Source of the DNA: an uncultured Pirellula sp.
Lineage (GTDB): Bacteria > Planctomycetota > Planctomycetia > Pirellulales > Pirellulaceae
DNA: 64,000 nt
NCBI GenBank assembly: GCA_903858115.1
Contig: CAIOHR010000114.1
Location: 62,001-126,000, forward strand
Direction of reading: 5' to 3'
Shown: in pieces, positions 1 through 7,562 of the stretch
Layout: every line of letters starts with the position of its first letter
Numbering within the stretch: position 1 is the first letter of the stretch
Made by a program: the position numbers and the translations under genes
The notes under the pieces: model-generated
What the model was told of the DNA's origin: nothing
What the model saw: the letters and a program-made list of their open reading frames with translations, nothing else
Databases searched by the model: none

Positions 1-555
1 ACTTGATCGCAACTGATCTCCTGTTTCGAAGTTCCATTTCTGTTTTCCTGTCTTGAGATCTAGCGCGAATAATGTGCCCGAATCGCTCGACAACAAAACG
101 TCATTCCCGATAAAGTTACCGCCGTTGATCACTTGCTGCTCCGATTCAACGGACCACACTTGCTCTCCATCGGAGACACGGAAGCAATAGATATTGCTAC
201 TGAAGTCACCGATCACAAACATGCCGTTCGAGACAGCCCCGGCGGTAGTGAATCCCTCTTTCCCCTTAGCTTTCCAGACGATCTTTCCCGTCTGAAGATC
301 GATGGCGTGTACATTTCCTTCGAAATCACCGATCAGGACTTTTCCGTCAGCGATAATCGGTGTCCCTTCAAAGCCGGCTTTGTCGTCTCCCGTTTTGTAC
401 TCCCATAGGACCTTGGGTTCTGCTGGGAGTTTACCGACGGCTACACCCGTTCCACTAGCATCACCTCGGACCAACGGCCAATCGGAACCGGCGGCAAAAA
501 CAATCAGCCCATGCATACAAACCAACAGGGACGCAATCAACAACCTCGTTACCAT
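1..555 (-). CDS. PQQ-repeat beta-propeller protein, N-terminal part (runs off left edge)
   Basis: The reverse strand reads open from ATG at 555 to base 1 (185 codons, no stop), so only the N-terminal part is in the window. Residues 1 to about 22 form a signal peptide (hydrophobic run LLIASLLVCMHGLIVFAA). The rest shows repeated beta-propeller blades with the tell-tale ends GKIVWKAKGKEG, GEQVWSVESEQ and GKQKWNFETGD, and the motifs VLIGDFEGNVHAIDL and LFALDLKTG. These are PQQ-like (BamB/quinoprotein dehydrogenase type) repeats. In planctomycetes such secreted proteins are often of unknown function; a real PQQ cofactor cannot be inferred here. It lies downstream of pyk on the same strand with a gap of about 150 nt. 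Confidence 0.8.
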   Translation of the reverse strand, partial: MVTRLLIASLLVCMHGLIVFAAGSDWPLVRGDASGTGVAVGKLPAEPKVLWEYKTGDDKAGFEGTPIIADGKVLIGDFEGNVHAIDLQTGKIVWKAKGKEGFTTAGAVSNGMFVIGDFSSNIYCFRVSDGEQVWSVESEQQVINGGNFIGNDVLLSSDSGTLFALDLKTGKQKWNFETGDQLRSS

Positions 556-570
556 GGATAAACGTGGTTG

Positions 571-600
571 CGTCGATAAGCGTGGCGTCGATAAGCGTGG
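571..600. repeat. 15-bp tandem repeat in front of the PQQ-repeat gene
   Basis: CGTCGATAAGCGTGG occurs twice head to tail (571-585, 586-600). A decayed third unit (GGATAAACGTGGTTG) lies at about 556-570 and abuts the start codon of the PQQ-repeat gene. Function unknown; it sits where the 5' leader of that gene would be. Confidence 0.75.
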
Positions 601-707
601 CGTTGTGTGTTGAAATCGGAAGCCAACAAAGTTCAACGCAAATGAGTTAAGTCGTGACACGAATCCGAAGGCTCGATTGATGCAATTCATGGATACGAAT
701 TGGACTC

Positions 708-2159
708 CTAGTGTTTGATGGCGGGAACTTCATGAACAATAAGAAGATTGTGCGTGTTGTTCATAAGCCCCGTGCCGGTAACATAAACAACACGATCACC
801 AGGACCAAGTATACCCTGAGATATCCCCCAAGCGGTTACTTCTTCCATTAGCTTTTCAGGCGTATCCAAATGCAGAACTTTATGGGGCATGATTCCCCAG
901 AACAGGCACATCCGCCTCAACGTATGGTCCGAGCTGCTGACTCCCAGCGTGGGAATGTAATTCCGCTGCTTGGATTTGACCCATGCCGTTCCGCCGGAGT
1001 AGCTCGCCACCACAACCATTTTTGCGTTGATGGCTTCTGCAATGTTGGCTGCGTTGTGCGTGACGGCGGAGGTGACAGGGTGCACCCGACTGAAAAACCG
1101 TGTCTTGCCGTCGGATGGTTGGGTTTTTAGAAGTTGCTCGGTGCTCAACATGATGCGATTCATGGTATCGACGGCAATCACAGGAAAATCACCAATCGCC
1201 GTTTCACCGCTCAGCATACACGCATCGGCACCATCCAAAATGGCATTCGCCACATCGCTTGCTTCGGCACGCGTCGGTCGACGATTGTGGTGCATGCTTT
1301 CCAGCATCTGAGTCGCGACGATGACGGGTTTGAGTTTTTCTCGGCAAACCTGAATGATTCGCTTTTGGGCAACTGGTGTATCCGCCACATCGATCTCCAC
1401 TCCCAAATCGCCACGCGCCACCATCACGCCATCGGCTGCGTCGACGATCGCTTCGAGTTGTTCGAGAGCTTCGCGTTTCTCGATCTTGGCAATTACCAAA
1501 GCGCCAGCGTCCATCGATGCCAATAAATTCTTGAGCGATAGTACGTCTTGCGCGGAACGTACGAAAGAAAGACTGATGAAGTCCACATGATTGCGTGCCG
1601 CCCAAAGGGCATTGTCTACATCCTCAGGACGCATGGAGGAAACCGAAAGGGATGTGCCAGGAAGATTGATCCCTTGTTTGGAACGAATGGTGCCTCGCAC
1701 CGACACCGAACATCGAACACTATCCTTTTTCTTCTCGACGACTTGCATCGAGATCATCCCATCAGCCAACATCACTCGATCGCCTAGGCTGAGTTCGTCG
1801 ATGAGTTTGGTATAGTTGCTGGTCAGCTCCAGTGCATTCGCAGGAGTGTCACCTCGAACAAAAGTTACCTCTGATCCTACGTCGACTTCGAGCGGTTGGT
1901 CCCCGAACAATTTGCCCAATCGAATCTTGGGGCCCGCCAAGTCCAACAGGACAGCGACTGGAAAACCGGTTGTCTCACGCACTCGCTTGATCTTGTCGAG
2001 AACGCGTGCATAGTCGGTTTGCGTGCCGTGAGCCGCGTTGATTCTAAAGATGTCGACACCATGATTGACCAATTCTGCAAGGATCAACTCATCCTCACAT
2101 GCCGGTCCAACGGTCGCGACAATCTTTGTGCGCGCTTCGCCGAGTGTATTGCGTGTCAT
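708..2159 (-). CDS. pyk: pyruvate kinase
   Basis: Converts phosphoenolpyruvate and ADP to pyruvate and ATP, the last step of glycolysis, in the cytoplasm. The family landmarks are all visible: the N-terminal RTKIVATVGPA, the FRINAAHG and DLAGPKIRLG segments, the active-site IAKIEKREALEQLEAI block, VMVARGDLGVEI, and the signature PTRAEASDVANAILDGAD followed by MLSGETAIGDFP. A longer frame opens at 2315, but the extra 52 residues resemble no pyruvate kinase and would overlap the neighbouring oxidoreductase. The ATG at 2159 gives 483 residues, the usual family length, and leaves a 14-nt gap to that gene. The two are probably cotranscribed. Confidence 0.95.
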   Translation of the reverse strand: MTRNTLGEARTKIVATVGPACEDELILAELVNHGVDIFRINAAHGTQTDYARVLDKIKRVRETTGFPVAVLLDLAGPKIRLGKLFGDQPLEVDVGSEVTFVRGDTPANALELTSNYTKLIDELSLGDRVMLADGMISMQVVEKKKDSVRCSVSVRGTIRSKQGINLPGTSLSVSSMRPEDVDNALWAARNHVDFISLSFVRSAQDVLSLKNLLASMDAGALVIAKIEKREALEQLEAIVDAADGVMVARGDLGVEIDVADTPVAQKRIIQVCREKLKPVIVATQMLESMHHNRRPTRAEASDVANAILDGADACMLSGETAIGDFPVIAVDTMNRIMLSTEQLLKTQPSDGKTRFFSRVHPVTSAVTHNAANIAEAINAKMVVVASYSGGTAWVKSKQRNYIPTLGVSSSDHTLRRMCLFWGIMPHKVLHLDTPEKLMEEVTAWGISQGILGPGDRVVYVTGTGLMNNTHNLLIVHEVPAIKH

Positions 2160-2173
2160 ATTGCGTCCATTTC

Positions 2174-3166
2174 CTATGGTTCGAGTACGATCTTTCCAGA
2201 CAGAGTATTTTGTTGATGAACCGTGTTCGCTTCTTGCAATCGGTGAGCCTCTGCGGATTGGGACAATGGCATCACTCGATCGATTTGTGCGCGAAGCTTT
2301 CCTGTTCTCAGCCAATGATTGATATCCGAAGCGGCTGTATTTTGCTGCTCTGGCGGTTCCTTGAACATCGCAAAACCATGAAGCGAACAGCCTTTGACAT
2401 AAAATGGCCCGACCGGGAAGCTAGGTCTCGCATCCCGCCCCGCCATAACCACCATACGTCCCCTCTCGGCCATCGAGGCAATCGCAAGATCAAAGTCAGG
2501 CACGCGAAGCGTTTCCCAGAATACGTCAACGCCGTTTGGCGCCAAAACCTTGAGGCGGTCCCCCACCGAATCGATGTTGTATTCGATCACATGGTCCGCT
2601 CCCAACTCCCGACATCGACTAGCCTTTTCAGGGCTGCCGGCTGTCGTGATGACGGACGCGCCTATAGCCTTTGCCATTTGCAAAACCATCGCCCCGACAC
2701 CACCCGTCCCGCCTCGAACGAAAACGCTTTCATTTGGCTTTAGCTGTGCTCTCGAAAACAAACCGATATGGGCCGTGATCCCCACCAAGGATATTGCGGC
2801 TAACTCGCGGTCGGAGGCGCTGTCCGGGGATGGATAAAGCCAGGTTGGGTCGATGCAAGCGTAATCGGAAAAAGTACCTTGCCGCCCCATCAGCCCTTGG
2901 TTTGTTCCCCAAACGCGTTGCCCGACATGCATCGATCGAACCTCGCTTCCCAACTCGACAATGGTGCCCGCTACGTCGCAACCGATCACGTATGGCTTCG
3001 GAAGCGGCCAGTAATTTGCTCCGTTGCGAATGTAAGTGTCTATCGGATTGACCGACACGGCTCCCACACGAACCCTAACTTCGTTTGGACGGCAAACAGG
3101 ATCTGGAATATCACCATATGTGATGACATCGGGAGGGCCTGGATTGAGAAAGAATACTGCCTTCAT
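2174..3166 (-). CDS. zinc-type alcohol dehydrogenase-like NADPH:quinone oxidoreductase (MDR superfamily)
   Basis: A medium-chain dehydrogenase/reductase of about 330 residues. It begins MKAVFFLNPGPPDVITYGDI, has the GroES-like N-terminal domain (VNPIDTYIRNG, IGCDVAGTIVELG) and then a Rossmann domain with the dinucleotide motif GGTGGVGAMVLQMAKAIGA. It ends in LSGKIVLEP, typical of quinone oxidoreductases (QOR/CAD subfamily). No structural-zinc cysteine cluster is visible, which fits the zinc-free quinone reductase branch. The frame is open to 3241, but the conserved start is the ATG at 3166. Substrate unknown. It precedes pyk in the same orientation. Confidence 0.88.
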   Translation of the reverse strand: MKAVFFLNPGPPDVITYGDIPDPVCRPNEVRVRVGAVSVNPIDTYIRNGANYWPLPKPYVIGCDVAGTIVELGSEVRSMHVGQRVWGTNQGLMGRQGTFSDYACIDPTWLYPSPDSASDRELAAISLVGITAHIGLFSRAQLKPNESVFVRGGTGGVGAMVLQMAKAIGASVITTAGSPEKASRCRELGADHVIEYNIDSVGDRLKVLAPNGVDVFWETLRVPDFDLAIASMAERGRMVVMAGRDARPSFPVGPFYVKGCSLHGFAMFKEPPEQQNTAASDINHWLRTGKLRAQIDRVMPLSQSAEAHRLQEANTVHQQNTLSGKIVLEP

Positions 3167-3351
3167 GGTCACTTTGGGTAGCGAATATAGACTGTTCGTT
3201 CCTGACAAGTTCGGTTTTCGGTATACTAACAGATATGACACAGCGATTGTGGTGGATGACTCAATAATTCTCTTTAGCCACTACCGCGACGCAGGCAACT
3301 ACCAACGTAGGCATCAACCTAGGCAACCGCCAACTTAGACATTTACTAATA

Positions 3352-4695
3352 GTGGATCGATTGTTGAACTCCAAACTTGTTTTCGTCCAATCCCTTCCGT
3401 GCAGCCGACCCTCGGCAATTGTGACATTGGCCAGGGCCGTTCTACTCACCAGGTATCTATTCATTGGATGCCTAGTCGTTGGCGGACTAGCCATTGGGGG
3501 CACATCGCTCATCGGGGGCACATCGCTCAACGGGGGCACATCGGTATCCTTTGCAATCGAAAACGTCCAAGTGCAAATGATCGGGGGCACTGTGCATTCG
3601 GGAAGTCTAACAAGCATCGATGAGCAAAACATCTTTTTGCAATCGGCAACTGGAGCCAAGCAGCTTCCGATTTCAGATACAAACGTTTTGACGTTCACCG
3701 GTTCGGAGCCCAAAGAGGCAGCTCCTTCACTGGAACTGACTTTATTGGACGGGTCGCGTTTACGAGGAAACGGTTTTCGCGGCAAAGGGAATGAATGGCA
3801 ACTGGAATCCCAATTCCTTCAAACCTCATCCATTCCACCGAAAATCATTCGTTCCTTGACCTTCAAACCGTTGGCTGAGAAACAGCTTGCAGGCTGGAAT
3901 GATGCTCTCTCCGATCCGAGCCAAAACGATGGACTGATTGTGACAAGACCGAGCGGTGAAATTACGCGCGTCGGTGGGACCATTCTGGAAATCAAAAACG
4001 GGCAAGTCTCGTTCGAGTTTGACGATCAAAAACTGGAGATGCCTTCAGAAAAGCTTCTTGGATTGGTTTGGTTTCAGCCTAACGCCGATCGTAAATCACC
4101 TGCGATTGAAGTTAGGACGGTTGACCAATCTCTGTTTCAAGCGGTTTCGTTAAAAGTGAACGATGGTAATCTCGAATGTTTGTCTGCATCGGGACTGGTT
4201 TCAAAGGTTTCCTTAAAGGGAGTTGTCGATATCCGCTTTTCTGCATCCAATCTTCGATGGCTTGCAGAGGCAGAAAAAATCGAATCGTTCGAAGAGAAAC
4301 CTTCGAATTGGAAGTTCTCAATCGACTTGGCGAAGCAAGCGTTTGCACCACGATTCGTTTCCGAGTCGCGATCAAGCGGAGGGCAGTCAGCTTCCGATCT
4401 AGATCTTCTTTTCTCGAGCCCCGGAACTTATTCCTTTCGAATGCCCGACGGGTTCAGACGACTAGAGTCTCGAGTTCAAAGAAGTGAAAGCGGGAACGTT
4501 CAGTCCAAACTCGTTATCCAAGTGTGGCAGGATTCTGAAAAAGTCTCTGAGTCAATCCTAGAAGCAAATCAAGACCACATCGATATCAAAGCCAGTCTAA
4601 AACCAGAGAAAAAGATTCGGTTGGTCGTAACCTCATCAGATCCAATGTATTTGGGAACGGAAATCCAATGGAAACAACCACGATTGCTTCGATAA
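3352..4695 (+). CDS. secreted or membrane-anchored protein of unknown function
   Basis: No family recognised. About 447 residues if the GTG at 3352 is used. A GTG at 3421 would start the protein directly at a signal-peptide-like stretch (VTLARAVLLTRYLFIGCLVV), so the start is uncertain. The hydrophobic segment is followed by three copies of a Gly-Gly-Thr-Ser repeat. Later parts look beta-rich, with segments such as VQMIGGTVHSGSLTSIDEQN and LELTLLDGSRLRGNGFRGK that resemble small beta-barrel repeats. The last 28 nt overlap the next gene, an HtrA-like protease, so the two are probably translated from one mRNA. A role beside the three protease-like proteins is inferred from position only. Confidence 0.7.
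   Translation: MDRLLNSKLVFVQSLPCSRPSAIVTLARAVLLTRYLFIGCLVVGGLAIGGTSLIGGTSLNGGTSVSFAIENVQVQMIGGTVHSGSLTSIDEQNIFLQSATGAKQLPISDTNVLTFTGSEPKEAAPSLELTLLDGSRLRGNGFRGKGNEWQLESQFLQTSSIPPKIIRSLTFKPLAEKQLAGWNDALSDPSQNDGLIVTRPSGEITRVGGTILEIKNGQVSFEFDDQKLEMPSEKLLGLVWFQPNADRKSPAIEVRTVDQSLFQAVSLKVNDGNLECLSASGLVSKVSLKGVVDIRFSASNLRWLAEAEKIESFEEKPSNWKFSIDLAKQAFAPRFVSESRSSGGQSASDLDLLFSSPGTYSFRMPDGFRRLESRVQRSESGNVQSKLVIQVWQDSEKVSESILEANQDHIDIKASLKPEKKIRLVVTSSDPMYLGTEIQWKQPRLLR
3493..3545 (+). repeat. 18-bp in-frame tandem repeat (IGGTSL)
   Basis: ATCGGGGGCACATCGCTC is repeated in three near-identical copies (3493, 3511, 3529 onward) and encodes IGGTSL-IGGTSL-NGGTSV just after the hydrophobic core of the signal peptide. 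A related ATCGGGGGCAC occurs again near 3579. The unit length is a multiple of three, so copy-number change would keep the frame. Confidence 0.8.
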
Positions 4696-6509
4696 TCGTT
4701 CGATCCGCAGTACGCTTCGGAGAGTTGAAGTTCGAGAAAGTCTTTGCTGCGTTGGCTCTTTCAATCCTTGCGAGTCTTTCTTCGTTCGGGCAAGAGCCTA
4801 ATGCATTCCCTCAACCGAATGCGAAAGTTATCGAGGCTCAGAACGAACGTATCGAAGCGATGAAGAAAGCCTCGCGCTCCACGGTTTCTGTGCATGGAAG
4901 TGACGGCCAGGGGGGCGGCTCTGGGGTGTGTATCTCCAGCGACGGTTATGTACTAACCAATTTTCACGTGTCGAGCCCTTTTGGGCATCGCATGCGTTGC
5001 GGCATGAATGACGGCAAGATGTACGAAAGTGTCGTTGCTGGAATTGACCCCACGGGTGACTTGGCGGTCGTCAAGATGTTTGGGAGGGACGATTTTCCTG
5101 CTGCTGAATTGGGGGATAGCGATACCGTACGTGCTGGCCAATGGTGCTTTGCGGCAGGCAATCCGTTCGTCTTGGCCACGAATCTTCAACCCACCATCAC
5201 GTATGGACTGGTTAGCGGTGTTCGAAGATACCAATATCCGAGCGGGACCTTTCTGGAGTATAGCGATTGCATTCAAACAGATGCTGCCATCAATCCTGGC
5301 AACTCGGGCGGCCCTCTCTTCAACATGCGAGGCCAACTGATCGGGATCAACGGTCGATGCTCGTTCGAGAAAAGAGGTAGAGTCAATGTTGGCGTAGGGT
5401 ACGCCATCTCGATCAAGCAAGCGATGAATTTTTACTGGCAGCTCCGCTCCGGCCGAGTTGTGGATCACGCGACGCTGGGATTCACCGTCGCGACAGACAC
5501 CAAAGGTCGAGTGAGTGTCAGCAATATTCTAGATAATAGCGATGCGTTTCGCCGAGGGATCCGATTCGGAGACGAAATTTTACGTATCGGAGATCGAGAC
5601 ATTGCTACGACCAACCAACTTAAAAACATCGTCGGGATCTATCCAGACCAATGGCGAATTCCAATCCGTTTCCGTAACGAAGACGGCATCGTTGAGACAC
5701 ATATCCGACTTCAAAGCTTGCATCTGGCGAGCGAGCTAGAGGAAATCGTTGCTGGCGAAAATCAAAAGCAAAAAGATGCGCCAAAGAAGAAAGTGCCAAA
5801 AGACGAAGGGGAAGTGGAAGAAGAAAAGACAAAGACCAATCCGAAAGAGGGTCCCAAGGATGTATTGGCAGACAAATTCGAGGAGAAACTAGGCTATTCC
5901 AACTACTTCTTCAATCGATTGGAGCTTGAAAGAATCACGACGATGCAAGCATCCAATAAGTTGCCGACAACGGAGAACTCGCCGCAAACTTGGCGTTGGC
6001 AAGGAGATTTGCCTGCCGAGAACCAAGGTTTTTCTGGAGAATGGTCGAGTGCCGGATTGACCATTCGATTTGGAGACCAGACAGATACCCTTCATCCGAC
6101 ACAAGGTTGGTTGCAAACGACGAAGAAGCAGTCGCCTCTAACCATTGGCATGGCCCTGCGAATCTGGCAATTGTGGCACTCGGTTGGCCCCTATGGTATC
6201 GGTGAAGCCGTTTACTTGGGTCGCAATCCAGTGCTCGGAGTTGCCGAATTGCAAGATTGTACCAAGCTAACGGCTGGGGAAGTAACGTGTCTCGTTTACA
6301 CTTCGCCAGAGAATGGCCAAATTCGCGTTGTCGAGATCTTTCCCGATGGCCAGTCGGAGCCCGCCGAGATTTATTTCGAGAAGTACAAGTCCGATAACGG
6401 CAGATCACTACCATCATTGATCAGGCTTCAATTTGGACTAGAGACAAAGCTCATCGCCAAAATCGACAGCCATTCATTTCTCGATCGTCCCGCAACAGAA
6501 GGGCTTTAG
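4668..6509 (+). CDS. trypsin-like serine protease with PDZ domain (HtrA/Deg type), catalytic
   Basis: Probably a secreted or periplasmic protease. A hydrophobic segment near residues 24-41 ending in SFGQ looks like a signal peptide; the N-terminal start is uncertain because the reading frame begins inside the upstream gene. The S1C protease domain keeps the full triad: His100 in VLTNFHVSS, Asp131 in IDPTGDLAVVK, Ser213 in NPGNSGGPLF. A PDZ-like domain follows at about 255-345 (ILDNSDAFRRGIRFGDEIL). Then come a Lys/Glu-rich linker (about 362-397) and a roughly 215-residue C-terminal domain I do not recognise. It is the first of three adjacent paralogues, and the only one with an intact active site. 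Confidence 0.88.
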   Translation: METTTIASIIVRSAVRFGELKFEKVFAALALSILASLSSFGQEPNAFPQPNAKVIEAQNERIEAMKKASRSTVSVHGSDGQGGGSGVCISSDGYVLTNFHVSSPFGHRMRCGMNDGKMYESVVAGIDPTGDLAVVKMFGRDDFPAAELGDSDTVRAGQWCFAAGNPFVLATNLQPTITYGLVSGVRRYQYPSGTFLEYSDCIQTDAAINPGNSGGPLFNMRGQLIGINGRCSFEKRGRVNVGVGYAISIKQAMNFYWQLRSGRVVDHATLGFTVATDTKGRVSVSNILDNSDAFRRGIRFGDEILRIGDRDIATTNQLKNIVGIYPDQWRIPIRFRNEDGIVETHIRLQSLHLASELEEIVAGENQKQKDAPKKKVPKDEGEVEEEKTKTNPKEGPKDVLADKFEEKLGYSNYFFNRLELERITTMQASNKLPTTENSPQTWRWQGDLPAENQGFSGEWSSAGLTIRFGDQTDTLHPTQGWLQTTKKQSPLTIGMALRIWQLWHSVGPYGIGEAVYLGRNPVLGVAELQDCTKLTAGEVTCLVYTSPENGQIRVVEIFPDGQSEPAEIYFEKYKSDNGRSLPSLIRLQFGLETKLIAKIDSHSFLDRPATEGL

Positions 6510-6512
6510 CAC

Positions 6513-7562
6513 ATGGCAAGTCCAGCAAACTGTCAGTTCGTGCTTCTATACCTTTTGGTCGGAATTGCATTGAACATCGAGAATAACTTGGTGTCCGGCG
6601 AGCCTATCGATCAGTCGAGTACGACCGCGCTGATGAGCCACGACACACTGGTGGACCGCGTTCAGGAAAAGGTAGTCAAACTGTTTGGAGCCGGGGGTGC
6701 GAAAGGACTTGAGAGTTACCAAAGTGGCGTACTCGTCGGATCCGATGGGTACATCCTGACCAGTTGGAGCACGGTGCTCGACGTGACGAGCGTTAGGGTT
6801 GTGGCTTACGATGGCCGTCGGCTGAATGCGACCGTTGTGGGGGTGGACCCGCCTAACGAGATGGCACTCCTAAAAGTTGATGATGCGGGATTGAGTGGAT
6901 TCGAGTTAGATACCAGCATCGCGACTCGTCCAGGCCAGCGCGTATTTGGTGTGAGCAATCTTTTTGGTATCGCGACGGGAAACGAGTATTGCAGCGTCCA
7001 GAAGGGTGTTGTCATGGCCATTGCACCGTTGACTCAAAGGCGAGGAAAAACCAAATCGCTTTATCAGGGAAAAGTCTATGTGCTGGATGTCATGACCAAT
7101 AATCCAGGAGCTGCTGGCGGGGCATTGATCGACATCCAAGGACGGTTGATCGGAATTTTAGGGAAAGAAATTCGGGACGAACAGGCAGGAATTTGGTTGA
7201 ATTATGCCCTTCCGCTCGATGTTGTCCAAGCATCGATGGATAGGATTCTCAAGGGAAACACATCCGCCGACTTAGAGTCGATTAAGGCCGTTGATAAACC
7301 TCATCGTTTGGCCGATCTGGGGCTAACGTTGATACCGGACGTTTTAGCGAAAACGCCTGCATTCGTCGATCAAATCCGAAAAGGATCGATCGCGGATCGT
7401 TCAGGAATTCAAACCAACGATTTGATCCTTTTGGCCAACGACCAACGCATTGATTCAAGAAAGTCGTTTGAGCGAGTCCTTAGTACATTAAATCGTGCGG
7501 ACTCCTTTGAGTTGCTCGTACAACGCGGTCAGGAACTCATTCGAATTCAGGTTCGCCCATGA
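6513..7562 (+). CDS. HtrA-like pseudoprotease with PDZ domain
   Basis: Same fold order as the preceding protease: signal peptide, trypsin-like domain, PDZ domain (about 265-349, containing VDQIRKGSIADRSGIQTND). All three catalytic positions are changed. The His motif reads ILTSWSTVL (Ser86 in place of His), the Asp motif reads VDPPNEMALLK (Glu116), and the nucleophile motif reads NNPGAAGGALID (Ala201 for Ser). The glycine-rich framework is kept, so the fold is probably intact but not proteolytic. It begins 3 nt after the active paralogue and overlaps the next gene by ATGA, implying coupled translation. A regulatory or scaffolding role is inferred, not shown. Confidence 0.85.
   Translation: MASPANCQFVLLYLLVGIALNIENNLVSGEPIDQSSTTALMSHDTLVDRVQEKVVKLFGAGGAKGLESYQSGVLVGSDGYILTSWSTVLDVTSVRVVAYDGRRLNATVVGVDPPNEMALLKVDDAGLSGFELDTSIATRPGQRVFGVSNLFGIATGNEYCSVQKGVVMAIAPLTQRRGKTKSLYQGKVYVLDVMTNNPGAAGGALIDIQGRLIGILGKEIRDEQAGIWLNYALPLDVVQASMDRILKGNTSADLESIKAVDKPHRLADLGLTLIPDVLAKTPAFVDQIRKGSIADRSGIQTNDLILLANDQRIDSRKSFERVLSTLNRADSFELLVQRGQELIRIQVRP

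Noticed and set aside
2160..2315. N-terminal extension of pyruvate kinase
   Set aside because: The extra 52 residues have no counterpart in the family and overlap the adjacent gene; ATG 2159 gives the expected length.
2099..2743. 214-codon plus-strand frame across the pyk/oxidoreductase junction
   Set aside because: Fully antisense to two well-supported genes; no recognisable product.
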